Shown here: one piece after another, positions 17,772 through 28,333 of the stretch
Layout: every line of letters begins with the position of its first letter
Position numbering within the stretch: position 1 is the first letter of the stretch
Origin: Azoarcus sp.
Lineage (GTDB): Bacteria > Pseudomonadota > Gammaproteobacteria > Burkholderiales > Rhodocyclaceae
DNA: 64,000 nt
NCBI GenBank assembly: GCA_030656215.1
Contig: JAUSOD010000096.1
Coordinates: 62,001-126,000 of the forward strand
Direction of reading: 5' to 3'
The notes under the pieces: generated by a model
Database searches by the model: none
Seen by the model: the letters and a program-made list of their open reading frames with translations, nothing else
What the model was told of the DNA's origin: nothing
Position numbers and translations under genes: made by a program

Positions 17772-20756
17772 ATGAATGCAAGTCAGCGCTTCAGGATGGA
17801 GTGGTTCAAGCGCCTCCTGTGCCTGTTTGCCACATTCGTGCTTTTGCTCTCACTACCGGTGCGAGCTGCGGATCTCGACGCCGAGGCGCGCAGTTTTCTG
17901 GAAAGTCACCCGGTGGTCTCAATTGGCGTGATTGCCGACAACGAACCCTATTCGTGGGTCGATGGGGTCGAGCCGGTGGGGTTTTCCATCGATGTGCTGG
18001 AGGAGATCAGCCGCCACACCGGCTTGAGGTTCAACTACCGGGTCGGGAGTTGGCCGGAGATCTATCCTGCTTTCCTGCGCGGCGAGATCGACGCCATCGA
18101 CGAGATCTCCTATCGCGAGGATCGGGCGGATCGGGTGCTGTTCAGCGAGCCCTATCACATCCGGCAAACGGCCGTCATGCACAGCGGCAACCAGCCTTTG
18201 CCCCCGATTCGGGAGCTGGCCGATCTCAAGCCCTATCGTGTCGGGGTCGTGCGCGACATTTTCTACAAGAGCGCGCTGGTGGAGCAGGGTGTCGAGGTGG
18301 TGGAGTTCGATGCGCTGCCGAATCTGGTGCGCGCGCTGGCCTTCGGTTGGGTGGACGCGGTCGTCGGACCGGAAGTGACCCTGATGTTCCTTGCGCGCAA
18401 AGCGGGCCTGGGTCATCTTGCGATTGCGGCCAAAGTCGATATGGGAGGTTTCGAGAACGAGGACTTTCGCATTGGCGTGCTGAAGGCGAACCCGGTCCTG
18501 CAACGCATCATCGCGGCCGGTCTGGAAGCCATTCCGCCGCAGCGGCTGCAGGAGCTGGTTCAACGGTGGCAAGAGTTCGGCGGTCAGACGTTGATCTCGC
18601 CAGCGGCTTTCCGGCTCAACGAGCAAGTGTCGGCTTATGTGCGCAGACTGGGGCCGCTCAGGGTGGGCATCATGCGCGACTACGCGCCGTTCAGCTTCGT
18701 TGACGGGGGCAAGACGCAGGGTTTGGCGGTTGACGTGCTGAACCGGGTCGGCGACCTGAGCGGCCTGCAGATAATCACCGTCACCGATCATTGGCCGCGC
18801 CTGATCGAGCAGTTCGAGCACGGCGAGATCGACATCATCGCCAATATCTCCGATACCGAGGCGCGCCGCGCGTTCACCCGCTTCACCCAGCCCTACTTCG
18901 TGATTCCGAACGTGCTGTTCTCGCGCAGTGAGGCACTGCGCTTCGAGCGCCCCGAGGATCTCGATGGGTTACGTATCGCGGTTGGCTCGGGAATATTCTA
19001 TGAAGCGGAGCTGCGCCGGCGCTTCGGCGATGCGGTGGTGTCGTTCTCCTCGCAGGACGCGATGTTCAGGGCGTTGGGCGAGGGCAGTGTGGATACCGTT
19101 GTGGCGGCCCTGCCCAATGGCAACCACTGGGTCCGGGAACTGGGTCTGACCGGTGTGCGGATTGCCGGCGAGTTACGGATGGACGGCATTGCCGGAGAAG
19201 ATCTGTGCTTTGGCGTTCGTCCGGCGCTGGAGCCGCTGGTCTCGGTGATCGATCAGGCGCTGGCCGCCATCACGCCGACCGAGCGCCGCCTCATCGAGAA
19301 CCGTTGGCTTGGCGCCAGTCAGGCGGCGCTTGAGGCAGAAGCGGCGCCAATCCCGGTGCGTCTGAATGATGCCGAGCGGGATTTTCTTGCCGCACGCGGC
19401 CGCAATGTCACCATTTGCCCGGACCCTGCCCGGATGCCGCTGGAGGGGCTGGATGATGACAGGCAGCTGACCGGCATGTCGGCCGATTTGATTGCCCTGT
19501 TTGCGGCCCGTAGCGGGGTAAGGTTCGAAACCTTGGCGGTCGCTTCCTGGGGCGAGTCGCTCGAGGCCGCCCGTGAGCGTCGCTGCGACATGTTCGTGCT
19601 GGCGATGCAGACCCCGGAGCGCCAGGCTTTCATGAGCTTCACCCGGCCCTACTTCACCGCGCCAAACATACTGCTCGGGCGCCTGGAGGCTCCCTTCATC
19701 GACAGTCTGGGCGAACTCGATGGAAAATCGGTCGCCATCGTGCGCGGCTACGCCTTTGCCGAAGTGTTCCGGCTGCGTTATCCCGGTATCCGTATCGTTG
19801 ATGTCGATGACGAAGCCGATGGACTCAAGCGCCTGCAACGGGGTGAGTTCGATGCCTACCTGAGCACCCTGGTGACGGCCGGCTATCATTTGCAGGAGTT
19901 GCGTCTGGCCGACATCAAGGTGATCGGGCGGGTACCGTTCGACTGGACGCTGGCGGTCGGGACCCGCAGCGACGAACCACTGCTGTTGTCGATTGCACAG
20001 AAGTTGACCGACAGCCTGACTGCAGAGGATCTGCGTCAGATCGAGGCCAAATGGCGCTCGATGAGGCTCGAGCAGAAGGTCGATTACAGGCTGTTGTGGC
20101 AACTCGCCGCGGCCACGCTACTTGGCCTCGGGCTGCTGATTTTATGGAATCGCAAGCTCGGGAGCCTCAACCGCAAGCTGGCCGAGGTCAATGCCCAACT
20201 CGATCAGCTCAATCAGACCGATGCCTTGACCGGTCTCGGCAATCGCCGTTACCTCGATCGCAGCCTGGAGCAGGTTTTTCGTCATTGTCAGCGCCATGGG
20301 ATCGGGTTCGCCGTCGGCCTGATCGATCTCGATCATTTCAAGCGGATCAACGACCGCTACGGACACGAGTGCGGCGATGCCTGTCTAAAGGCTATGGGGC
20401 AGTGCCTCAAGGCCGTCTTTCGGCGCAGCAGCGATCATCTCGCCCGCTACGGAGGTGAAGAGTTTGTCGTCTACATGAGTGTTGGCGCAGACGAAGACGC
20501 GGTTGAGACGTTCGAGCAACTGCGGGCAACCGTGGAGGCCCTCGAGGTCGAGTTCGGCGGGCAGACCCTGCGATTCACCATCAGCGCCGGGGTGGCGATC
20601 GGTGTCCCGGGGCCGGATGAGCACGCGAGTGAATACCTGCGGCGGGCAGACGAGGCCATGTACGTCGCCAAGCGGACCGGGCGCAATCGCGTCCACGAGG
20701 CCGGGCGATCCCCTCTGGTGGCGCCCGCCGTGGCAATTGCCTCGTATCCGGCATGA
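17772..20756 (+). CDS. Diguanylate cyclase with three periplasmic solute-binding domains
   Basis: 994 residues. A signal-anchor (KRLLCLFATFVLLLSLPVRA) is followed by three consecutive SBP_bac_3-type solute-binding modules (about 40-255, 280-495 and 535-755). One membrane helix (about 775-793), a short coiled coil and a C-terminal GGDEF domain complete it. The active motif is YGGEEF, and an RxxD I-site (RSSD) precedes it, so it should make cyclic-di-GMP with feedback inhibition. The modules probably sense amino acids or similar small solutes. The start at 17772 is preceded by AGGA at 17758-17761. It overlaps the next gene by ATGA. Confidence 0.9.
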   Translation: MNASQRFRMEWFKRLLCLFATFVLLLSLPVRAADLDAEARSFLESHPVVSIGVIADNEPYSWVDGVEPVGFSIDVLEEISRHTGLRFNYRVGSWPEIYPAFLRGEIDAIDEISYREDRADRVLFSEPYHIRQTAVMHSGNQPLPPIRELADLKPYRVGVVRDIFYKSALVEQGVEVVEFDALPNLVRALAFGWVDAVVGPEVTLMFLARKAGLGHLAIAAKVDMGGFENEDFRIGVLKANPVLQRIIAAGLEAIPPQRLQELVQRWQEFGGQTLISPAAFRLNEQVSAYVRRLGPLRVGIMRDYAPFSFVDGGKTQGLAVDVLNRVGDLSGLQIITVTDHWPRLIEQFEHGEIDIIANISDTEARRAFTRFTQPYFVIPNVLFSRSEALRFERPEDLDGLRIAVGSGIFYEAELRRRFGDAVVSFSSQDAMFRALGEGSVDTVVAALPNGNHWVRELGLTGVRIAGELRMDGIAGEDLCFGVRPALEPLVSVIDQALAAITPTERRLIENRWLGASQAALEAEAAPIPVRLNDAERDFLAARGRNVTICPDPARMPLEGLDDDRQLTGMSADLIALFAARSGVRFETLAVASWGESLEAARERRCDMFVLAMQTPERQAFMSFTRPYFTAPNILLGRLEAPFIDSLGELDGKSVAIVRGYAFAEVFRLRYPGIRIVDVDDEADGLKRLQRGEFDAYLSTLVTAGYHLQELRLADIKVIGRVPFDWTLAVGTRSDEPLLLSIAQKLTDSLTAEDLRQIEAKWRSMRLEQKVDYRLLWQLAAATLLGLGLLILWNRKLGSLNRKLAEVNAQLDQLNQTDALTGLGNRRYLDRSLEQVFRHCQRHGIGFAVGLIDLDHFKRINDRYGHECGDACLKAMGQCLKAVFRRSSDHLARYGGEEFVVYMSVGADEDAVETFEQLRATVEALEVEFGGQTLRFTISAGVAIGVPGPDEHASEYLRRADEAMYVAKRTGRNRVHEAGRSPLVAPAVAIASYPA

Positions 20757-21664
20757 AGCTTGTCGGCCCGGCCTGGTATCTATTGTTGCTGGCGGGCGGT
20801 GGTGGCGCCTGGCTTGCCTTGCGGGCGGTAGCGCATCGGGCAATCCGCCGCGGTCTGGCCGCTCCGCGTGTGGTCGAAACCGGCGACCCGGGCGGCGTCG
20901 GGCTGAACTTCCATTGCGTGAGCATTCCGACGGCCAACGGTCGGAGTCTGCATGGCTGGCAAGTGCCTGCAATGATTGATGAGCAGTGTCAGCCCGCGGT
21001 GGTGGTGGTGCACGGCTGGGGCGCCAATGCGCAAATGATGTTGCCGCTTGCCCGCCCACTTCATGATGCGGGTTTCACCGTCTTGTTCATCGATGCGCGC
21101 TGCCACGGACGTTCGGACGATGACAGCTTCGCCTCCCTGCCCCGTTTTGCCGAGGATGCGGAGCACGCGTTCGACTGGCTCGCCGCACAGCCGGGGATAG
21201 ACTCCGGCCGGATCGCGCTGCTGGGTCACTCCGTCGGTGCCGGTGCGGTCCTGTTGTGTGCGGCCCGACGTCCGGAGGTGGCGGCCGTCGTCAGTGTGTC
21301 GGCATTTGCCCACCCGGCCGAGATGATGCAGCGCTGGCTCGCCGGCAAACCTGTTCCGCAGTGGATGGGGCGCTACATCCTGGATTACGTGCAGACCACG
21401 ATCGGCCACCGCTTTGACGACATCGCACCGCTGACCAGTCTTGGCCGTCTGCAGTGCCCCGTTCTGCTGATCCACGGCGAACAGGACGGGACCGTGCCGG
21501 TGGAGGACGCCCGGCGCCTTTACGCTGCACGTGCGCACGAAGGCGTGCAGATGCTCACCCTGCCCGGCGATCATGAGTCGTTCGCCGACATGGCGCAGGA
21601 GATGCGTGCAGTCACCGGGTTTCTGCTGAAGGTGCAGGATGAGTCATCTAGGGCCGTCGGATAA
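20753..21664 (+). CDS. Membrane-anchored alpha/beta hydrolase
   Basis: 303 residues. An N-terminal hydrophobic segment (about 5-26) is followed by a hydrolase core: oxyanion region VVVVHGWGAN, nucleophile elbow GHSVGAG, acid in GEQDGTVP and histidine in GDHESF. It resembles the dienelactone hydrolase/prolyl-oligopeptidase-like lipases often annotated as serine aminopeptidase-like hydrolases. The substrate is unknown. The start overlaps the cyclase stop, so the two are translationally coupled. Confidence 0.85.
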   Translation: MKLVGPAWYLLLLAGGGGAWLALRAVAHRAIRRGLAAPRVVETGDPGGVGLNFHCVSIPTANGRSLHGWQVPAMIDEQCQPAVVVVHGWGANAQMMLPLARPLHDAGFTVLFIDARCHGRSDDDSFASLPRFAEDAEHAFDWLAAQPGIDSGRIALLGHSVGAGAVLLCAARRPEVAAVVSVSAFAHPAEMMQRWLAGKPVPQWMGRYILDYVQTTIGHRFDDIAPLTSLGRLQCPVLLIHGEQDGTVPVEDARRLYAARAHEGVQMLTLPGDHESFADMAQEMRAVTGFLLKVQDESSRAVG

Positions 21665-21735
21665 AGGCGGTTTATGTGTCGGGACGGCAGGTATGCGAAA
21701 CTTCGGTCTTGCTCTCCCTTACACGCGGTATTCCA

Positions 21736-22881
21736 ATGCGCTTCCTTCATACCGCCGACTGGCATCTCGGTCGGGTCTATCACGGCGTTTCGCTGCTCGA
21801 AGACCAGGCCCATGTGCTGCGCGAATTCGTTCGTGTCGCAGCCGATCTGCATCCCGATGCCATCTTGCTGGCGGGTGACATCTATGACCGCTCGGTACCG
21901 CCCGCCGAGGCGGTGCGCCTGCTCGACGAGGTGCTGACCGAGCTGGTCGCCGGACTGGGGATACCGGTGGTGATGATTGCCGGCAACCATGACGGCCCCG
22001 ATCGCCTGGCCTTTGGCTCCGGCATGCTGGGTCGGGCCGGGCTCACCGTGTGCGGGCCGGTGACGGATCGGGTGGTGCCGCTGATACTGCGGGATGCGCA
22101 TGGCGAGGTGGCGGTGTATCCGCTCCCCTACGCCGAGCCGGTGCTGGTGCGCGCCGCGCTCGGTGACGACAGCCTTGGCGATCATCATGCGGCACTCGGC
22201 GCCCAGTTGCAGGCGATTCGGGCCGCTCATCCAGAAGGGATGCGCTCGGTGGTGGTGGCGCATGCCTTCGTCCTCGGAAGCAGCGAATCGGAGTCCGAGC
22301 GGCCCTTGTCGGTGGGCGGAACGGGGGCCGTGGGCGCTTCGCTGTTCGACGGCTTCGACTATGTCGCGTTGGGTCATCTGCACCGGCCGCAGCAGGCGGG
22401 CAGCGACCGCATCCACTACGCCGGCTCGCTGCTCAAGTACTCCTTTGCCGAGGCCGACCACAGCAAGTCGATCAACCTGGTCGACATGGACGCGACGGGG
22501 CGGTGTGCGGTGGAACGCATTGCGCTCGCGCCGCGGCGCGATCTGCGCATCCTCGAAGATACGCTCGAGTCCATCATCGCCGCGGCAGCGGCGGACCCAG
22601 CGCGCGAAGACTATGTGCTGGCCCGCCTCACCGACAGCGGCGCACTGCTCGACGCGATGGGAAAGTTGCGCACTGTGTACCCGAATGCGCTGGCGATCGA
22701 GCGTCCCGTGCTGCATGGCGAGGGCGATGGCCGTGCTGCGGCCGACCACCGCAGGATCCGGATCGAAGACCTGTTTTCCAGCTTTTACACCGACATGACC
22801 GGCCAGCCGCTGGAGGCCGCAGCGGCGGATCTGCTGGCGCGCATCGTCGCCGATGGCGCCCTTGAGGAGCGTCACGCATGA
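21736..22881 (+). CDS. sbcD: Exonuclease subunit SbcD
   Basis: 381 residues, the Mre11-like nuclease of the SbcCD complex that cuts hairpins and protein-blocked DNA ends. Metallophosphatase motifs are MRFLHTADWHLGR at the N-terminus, LAGDIYDR, AGNHDGPDR, VVAHAF and GHLHRPQ. The start at 21736 is placed at the family's usual N-terminus; an ATG 20 codons upstream is in frame but unsupported by homology. It overlaps sbcC by ATGA. Confidence 0.95.
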   Translation: MRFLHTADWHLGRVYHGVSLLEDQAHVLREFVRVAADLHPDAILLAGDIYDRSVPPAEAVRLLDEVLTELVAGLGIPVVMIAGNHDGPDRLAFGSGMLGRAGLTVCGPVTDRVVPLILRDAHGEVAVYPLPYAEPVLVRAALGDDSLGDHHAALGAQLQAIRAAHPEGMRSVVVAHAFVLGSSESESERPLSVGGTGAVGASLFDGFDYVALGHLHRPQQAGSDRIHYAGSLLKYSFAEADHSKSINLVDMDATGRCAVERIALAPRRDLRILEDTLESIIAAAAADPAREDYVLARLTDSGALLDAMGKLRTVYPNALAIERPVLHGEGDGRAAADHRRIRIEDLFSSFYTDMTGQPLEAAAADLLARIVADGALEERHA

Positions 22882-25800
22882 AGCCGCTCAGACTCGTACT
22901 GCAGGCCTTCGGCCCCTTTGCCGGGCGCGAAGAAATCGACTTCACCCTGCTCCCGCCGGGCGCGCTGTTCCTGATCTCGGGCCCCACCGGTGCGGGCAAG
23001 ACTGCCCTGCTCGACGGCATCACCTGCGCGCTGTATGGCGACACCTCGGGCGGTGAGCGCAGTGCGCGCGAAATGCGCAGCCACCACGCCGCGGCGACGC
23101 TGCAGACCGAGATCGAGTTCGATTTCGCGCTCGGCGCACAGCGTTACCGCGTGCACCGCATCCCCGAGCAGGAGCGCGCGGCGCAACGCGCCACCCGCAG
23201 CGGCGAGACCCTGGTCAAGGTCGCGGCCAAGGCCACGCTTTATCGACAGGAGGGCGAGCCGGGCGCGGAAACGTGGGTGCCGCTGTCGACCCGGACGACC
23301 GAGGTCAGCCGCCAGGTCGCCGAGCTGCTCGGTTTCGAGGCCGAGCAATTCCGCCAGGTGGTGTTGCTGCCGCAGGGCCAGTTTCGCAAGCTGCTCGCGG
23401 CCGGTTCGGGCGAGCGCGAGAAGATACTCGAAACCCTGTTCGGCACCGTCGCCTACAAGCGTGTGCAGGATGCGCTCAAGAACGAGGCCGCCGCCCTGAG
23501 CAAGCGTGCCGAGAACGCGCGCCTGCGCCGCCAGACCCTGCTCGACCAGGCCGGGGCCGAATCCGCCGAAGCCCTGGTGGCCCGCCACGCAGCGCTGGAG
23601 GCGGCACTGGCCGGGCTGGTCGCCGCGGAAGTCCTTGCACGTGAGGCAGATACCGCTGCCCGCGCGGCGCTGCAGGGGGGGCAGGCGTGCGCTGCCCGCT
23701 TTGCAGAAAGCGAAGCGGCAGCACTTGCACTGCAGGCGCTCGATGCGCGCAAGACCGAGGCCGGGCTGCAACGCGCTCGTCTGGCACTGGCGCGCAAGGC
23801 GCTGCAGGTATTGCCGGCGGATCGTGCGCTGATTGAGGCGCGCAAGCAAGCGGGTGGGGCCCGTGAGGCGGCGGTGGAAGTGGCCGGCCGGGTGCGTGTT
23901 GCGTCCGAGGCGCTGGCAGGCGCCACCGCGCTGCTTGAGCGCGAGCGCGCACGCGAACCGGCGCGCGAGGCGGCGCAGCGCGAGGTGCTGCGCCTCGAAG
24001 GGCTGGGTGAGCAGGTGCAGGAATTGACTCGCGCAGAGGTCGAGCTGCAAGGCCGGCAGTCAACACAGCGGGTGACCGATGCCGCACTCGCCGCAGCGCT
24101 GGTCAGCGTGGAAACCCTCGCCACCCGGCGCCAGGTGCTGGCGCAGCAGATCGAAACCTTGCAGCCGCTGGCGGCTGCGGCCGATGCGCTGGGTTTGCGC
24201 GTACACCAGGCCGAACAGCGCGAACAGGCAGTGCAGGCGCTGGCGGCGCGCATTCGCAATCGGGATGCCCTGCGCGCGGACGAGGCTCGGCGGCAGGCAC
24301 TGTTCGATGCGGCGCTCGCTGCCCGCAATGCGGCCAAAGCAGGTTTCGATGCGCTCGATGCCGCATGGCGGCGTGCCCAGGCGGCGATTCTCGCGCAGCA
24401 TCTGCACGACGGTGGCCCGTGCCCGGTCTGCGGCAGCGCAGAGCATCCCGAGCCCGCGCGCTTCGAAGGCGAGCTGCCGACCGAGGCCGCGCTGAGCGGT
24501 GCTACGGAGGCGGTGCGTGCCGCCGAACAGGCACAGGAGATCGCCCGGGTCGCGCTTGATGGTGCCGCCCGGCTCGCGGCTGCCAGCCAAGGTGAGGTTG
24601 AAGCCCTGCAGGGGGCGGTGGACACCGCAGCTGCGCCCGAGGGCGGCGCGCAGGCCGACACCGTGGCTGCGCTGCGCAAGCAGTTGCAGGCCGCGGTGGC
24701 TGCCGGGGTAACGCTGGGCAAGGCACGTGCGCAAGCCATCGAGCACGAGGCCGTGGTGGCCGCTGCCGCCATCGGGCTGGAACAGGCCCGCGCCGCCGCT
24801 GCCGAGGCCGCGAGTGCGGTGCAGGTCGCCCGTCATCTGGCCGATGAGCGGCGCGCAGCGGTGCCCGAGGCACTGCGCGCGCCTGCCGCGCTCGAGGCGG
24901 CGCTGAAGGGCGCGCGTAGCCAGCGCGAACAACTCGATCGTGCCCTGCGCCAGGCGCAGGAAGCACATGGCGCCGCCGCGCGCGACGAGGCTGCACAGCG
25001 GGCGCGGCAGGAAGCCCTGGCCCAGGCTGCTGCCGCAGCCGTCGTGCGCGTCGAGGAGGCCGGCGCAGCCTTTACCGCAGCGCTGCACGGCGCCGGTTTC
25101 GACCACGACGCGGTCTACCGCGATGCCGTCCTTGACCCCGAGGCGACTGATGCACTCGCCGCCACGCTCAGCGCTTTCGATGAGGCCCTCGCGGCTGCGC
25201 GCGAGCGCCAGCTGCGCGCGGCGGCCGCAGTGGAGGGGGCTGCACGTCCCGACCTGGTGGCGCTCGAAGCCCGTGCTGCGGCCGACCGCGCCCGGCTCGA
25301 CGCGGTGCTCGGCCAACTCGGCGAGCGTAAGGTTGAGCTCGAAAAACTCGCACAAAGCATTGCACTGCTGGCCGCGATCGCGCGCGAAACCGGGGCGATC
25401 GAGACCGAGTACGCGGTGGCCGGTCACCTCGCGGCGATTGCCAACGGCGAGAACGGGCGCAATCTCACCTTTCAGCGCTATGTACTCGCCGCCCTGCTCG
25501 ACGATGTGTTGCGCGCAGCGTCGCTGCGGCTGAAGGCGATGAGCCGTGGCCGCTACCTGCTGCAGCGACGCGACGAGGTGGCCGACGCACGTCGTGCCGC
25601 CGGGCTCGATCTGGAGGTCATGGACGACTACACCGGTCGCGCCCGCCCGGTGAGCACCCTGTCCGGCGGCGAGGGCTTCATGGCGTCGCTGGCGCTGGCG
25701 CTAGGCCTGTCGGACGTGGTCCAGGCCTATGCCGGCGGGGTGCAGCTCGACACCCTGTTCATCGACGAAGGTTTCGGCAGTCTCGATCCGGAGTCGCTCG

Positions 25801-25949
25801 ACATGGCGATGAAAGCCCTGATTGACCTGCAGCAGCGTGGCCGCATGGTGGGCGTGATCTCCCACGTCGAGGAGATGAAGCAGCAGATCGACGTGGCGAT
25901 CGAGGTCGTGCAGGGGGTGCGGGGAAGCCGGGTGCGGATCGTGCGTTGA
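22878..25949 (+). CDS. sbcC: Exonuclease subunit SbcC (SMC-like ATPase)
   Basis: 1023 residues, the Rad50-like partner of SbcD. Walker A GPTGAGKT lies near residues 36-43. Long alanine/glutamate-rich coiled coils flank a zinc hook (PCPVCGSAEHP, CXXC, about residues 515-520). The C-terminal half-site has the ABC signature LSGGEGF and the Walker B LFIDEGFGSLD. All ATPase and hook elements are present, so the protein looks intact. Confidence 0.95.
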   Translation: MKPLRLVLQAFGPFAGREEIDFTLLPPGALFLISGPTGAGKTALLDGITCALYGDTSGGERSAREMRSHHAAATLQTEIEFDFALGAQRYRVHRIPEQERAAQRATRSGETLVKVAAKATLYRQEGEPGAETWVPLSTRTTEVSRQVAELLGFEAEQFRQVVLLPQGQFRKLLAAGSGEREKILETLFGTVAYKRVQDALKNEAAALSKRAENARLRRQTLLDQAGAESAEALVARHAALEAALAGLVAAEVLAREADTAARAALQGGQACAARFAESEAAALALQALDARKTEAGLQRARLALARKALQVLPADRALIEARKQAGGAREAAVEVAGRVRVASEALAGATALLERERAREPAREAAQREVLRLEGLGEQVQELTRAEVELQGRQSTQRVTDAALAAALVSVETLATRRQVLAQQIETLQPLAAAADALGLRVHQAEQREQAVQALAARIRNRDALRADEARRQALFDAALAARNAAKAGFDALDAAWRRAQAAILAQHLHDGGPCPVCGSAEHPEPARFEGELPTEAALSGATEAVRAAEQAQEIARVALDGAARLAAASQGEVEALQGAVDTAAAPEGGAQADTVAALRKQLQAAVAAGVTLGKARAQAIEHEAVVAAAAIGLEQARAAAAEAASAVQVARHLADERRAAVPEALRAPAALEAALKGARSQREQLDRALRQAQEAHGAAARDEAAQRARQEALAQAAAAAVVRVEEAGAAFTAALHGAGFDHDAVYRDAVLDPEATDALAATLSAFDEALAAARERQLRAAAAVEGAARPDLVALEARAAADRARLDAVLGQLGERKVELEKLAQSIALLAAIARETGAIETEYAVAGHLAAIANGENGRNLTFQRYVLAALLDDVLRAASLRLKAMSRGRYLLQRRDEVADARRAAGLDLEVMDDYTGRARPVSTLSGGEGFMASLALALGLSDVVQAYAGGVQLDTLFIDEGFGSLDPESLDMAMKALIDLQQRGRMVGVISHVEEMKQQIDVAIEVVQGVRGSRVRIVR

Positions 25950-26013
25950 GGCGGGCCGCTTCCCACGGCAGGGAGGACGGGAACGAAGCGCCTGAGGCCT
26001 TCTCCAACGCCGC

Positions 26014-27108
26014 ATGGATACACTGACTCACGCCCTTTCCGGCGCCCTGGCCGGGCGTCTTCTTGCACCGCGCGCAAACGGGACTGCTGCCCGCCCTGTC
26101 CCTCCGGTGTGGCAGGCGGTGGTCGCCGGCGCTGCCGCAGCGGCCTTTCCCGATCTCGATTTTGTCCTCGGCTATGTGTCTGAGCTGACCTATCTTCGTG
26201 GTCATCGCGGGGTGACGCATTCCTTGTTGCTGCTGCCGCTGTGGGCCTTGCTGGTTTCCTGGCTGATGGCCGGGGTGTTCCGCCTGCGCCGTGGCAAGGG
26301 GCCGACGGCGGACTGGCGGGCGTTCTACCTGATCGTGTGCGTCAGCATCTTCGTCCATATTCTCGGTGATCTGATAACCCAGTTCGGCACCATGATCCTG
26401 GCGCCGTTTTCGGATCGTCGGTTTGGCTGGGGCACCACCTTCATCATCGATCTCGGGTTCACCGGCATCATCCTCGCCGGGTTGGCGGCGAGCGCCGTGT
26501 GGCAGCGCAGTCGCGTCCCGGCAGGGGTGGCGCTGCTCGCGCTGGCCGGCTGGGTGGGGTTGAGTGCGGTCGGGCGCGGCGAGGCGATCGAGGTCGCACG
26601 GGCCTATGCCGCTGCCGGCAAGATCGAGGCCGTAGCACTGGATGCGGTACCGCGCCCGGCGTCACCGTTCAACTGGACCGCGGTCGTGTTCGATGGCGAG
26701 CACTACCACTATGCGCATATCAACACCCGGCGCAGCGAGCCGCTGGTCGCGACCGAGTCGGACAATTTCATCCGGCGCCTGTCCGCGCACTACCAGCCGG
26801 TGGCGAAGGCGAAGTGGGTGGTACAGCCGAAATTCGGCAACGGCGAGGCAGGTACGATCGCACGCAAGGTCTGGGCGGCGGAAGACTTCGCCTTCTATCG
26901 CTGGTTCGCGATGTTCCCTGTGCTCGACCACGTGGAAATGGCCGGCAGCGCCGGGGCATGCGCGAATTTCATGGATCTGCGCTTCGAAACGCCGGGTCGG
27001 GATGCGGCCCCGTTCCGCTACGGGCTGTGCGGGAGCGCGGAGGCGGGCCGCTGGCGCCTGTTCGAGCGCGTGCTTGGCGGGCGCAGGTGGGTGGACGTCG
27101 GAGGGTAG
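26014..27108 (+). CDS. DUF457/YdjM-type membrane-bound metal-dependent hydrolase
   Basis: 364 residues. The start MDTLTHALSGALAGRL and the motif RGHRGVTHSLLLLPLWALL are typical of the LexA-regulated inner-membrane metal-hydrolase family (DUF457). Histidines and aspartates in the first 120 residues likely bind metal. Four or five membrane helices lie between residues about 25 and 190, followed by a soluble C-terminal part of about 170 residues. The physiological substrate is not known. No LexA box was recognised upstream. Confidence 0.82.
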   Translation: MDTLTHALSGALAGRLLAPRANGTAARPVPPVWQAVVAGAAAAAFPDLDFVLGYVSELTYLRGHRGVTHSLLLLPLWALLVSWLMAGVFRLRRGKGPTADWRAFYLIVCVSIFVHILGDLITQFGTMILAPFSDRRFGWGTTFIIDLGFTGIILAGLAASAVWQRSRVPAGVALLALAGWVGLSAVGRGEAIEVARAYAAAGKIEAVALDAVPRPASPFNWTAVVFDGEHYHYAHINTRRSEPLVATESDNFIRRLSAHYQPVAKAKWVVQPKFGNGEAGTIARKVWAAEDFAFYRWFAMFPVLDHVEMAGSAGACANFMDLRFETPGRDAAPFRYGLCGSAEAGRWRLFERVLGGRRWVDVGG

Positions 27109-27229
27109 ACGTTGGTGAGGCGAAGTCGGTGAGTCAAAGCCGGAGAGTCGGAGCCGGCGGGCAGATCGATCGAACGGATGACGCGGCAAAGGACGGTGCA
27201 TCCGCCCACTGCCGCGCCGATTGCACGGA

Positions 27230-28237
27230 TCAGTCGTCGGCCATCGTGTCGAGTCGCATCAGCCAGGGCGCCCGCTCGGCATCGCTGACAAAGCTCGCTT
27301 CCAGGCTGTTGCGCGCGATGCGTTTGAGTTCGGCGCGGCTCAGCTGCAGGGCTGCTGCGGTTTCCACGTAGTTCTGCCCGATGTAGCCGCCGAAATAGGC
27401 CGGGTCGTCGGAGTTGATGGTGACCTTGATGCCGGCATCGAGCAGCTGTTTGAGGTTGTGGTCCTGCAGCCGGTCGAATACGCACAGCTTGACGTTGGAC
27501 AGCGGGCATACGGTGAGCGCAATCCGCTCTCTGGCCAGGCGCTCGACCAGTGCCGGATCTTCCGCGGCGCGCACGCCGTGGTCGATGCGCTCGACCTTGA
27601 GCAGATCAAGCGCCTCGACAATGTAGGCGGGCGGGCCTTCCTCGCCGGCGTGGGCGACGACATGCAGCCCGAGTTCGCGACAGCGCGCGAACAGGCGCAT
27701 GAACTTCGATGGCGGATGACCCTTTTCGGAGGAGTCCAGGCCAACCCCATGAATGCGGCCGAGGTAGGGCTGCGCCTGCTCCAGGGTGTCGAATCCGGCG
27801 TCCTCACTGAGGTGGCGCAGGAAGCACATGATCAGCCGCGAGCTGATGCCGAAGCGCAGTTGCGCGGTGTTGCAGGCGCGTTCCAGCCCGTCGAGCACGG
27901 TTTCGAAGGCGACACCGCGTTCGGTATGGGTCTGGGGGTCGAAGAACAGCTCGGCGTGCACCACGCCGTCGGCATGGGCACGGGTGAAGTAGGCCATTGC
28001 CAGGTCGTGGAAGTCCTGCTCGTGGATCAGCGCCGCGGCGCCGGCGTAGTACAGATCGAGAAAACTTTGCAGGTCGCTGAAGTCGTAGGCGGCGCGGGTC
28101 GCCTCGATACTGTCCCATGGCAGGGTGACGCCATTGCGTTGCGCGAGCGCGAACATCATCTCAGGCTCGAGCGAGCCTTCGATATGCAGATGCAGTTCGG
28201 CCTTGGGCAGGGCGCGGATATAACTGTCGAGGTCCAT
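27230..28237 (-). CDS. Adenine deaminase (adenosine deaminase superfamily)
   Basis: 335 residues. It should convert adenine to hypoxanthine in purine salvage. Zinc and catalytic motifs are [32 protein letters not shown] and [11 protein letters not shown]. The last motif and the overall spacing match the bacterial adenine deaminases of the Aah1 type rather than true adenosine deaminases. The ATG at 28237 is preferred over one at 28249 because GGAG lies just ahead of it. The neighbours do not suggest an operon. Confidence 0.83.
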   Translation of the reverse strand: MDLDSYIRALPKAELHLHIEGSLEPEMMFALAQRNGVTLPWDSIEATRAAYDFSDLQSFLDLYYAGAAALIHEQDFHDLAMAYFTRAHADGVVHAELFFDPQTHTERGVAFETVLDGLERACNTAQLRFGISSRLIMCFLRHLSEDAGFDTLEQAQPYLGRIHGVGLDSSEKGHPPSKFMRLFARCRELGLHVVAHAGEEGPPAYIVEALDLLKVERIDHGVRAAEDPALVERLARERIALTVCPLSNVKLCVFDRLQDHNLKQLLDAGIKVTINSDDPAYFGGYIGQNYVETAAALQLSRAELKRIARNSLEASFVSDAERAPWLMRLDTMADD

Positions 28238-28333
28238 CGCGGTCTCCATGTCGGCTTGCTGCCGGGTCCCCGAATGGTGCGCTGCCGCGGCTTTCCTGTC
28301 GACGCCCTCGCCATGCGCGTGCGGGGAGCCTGG

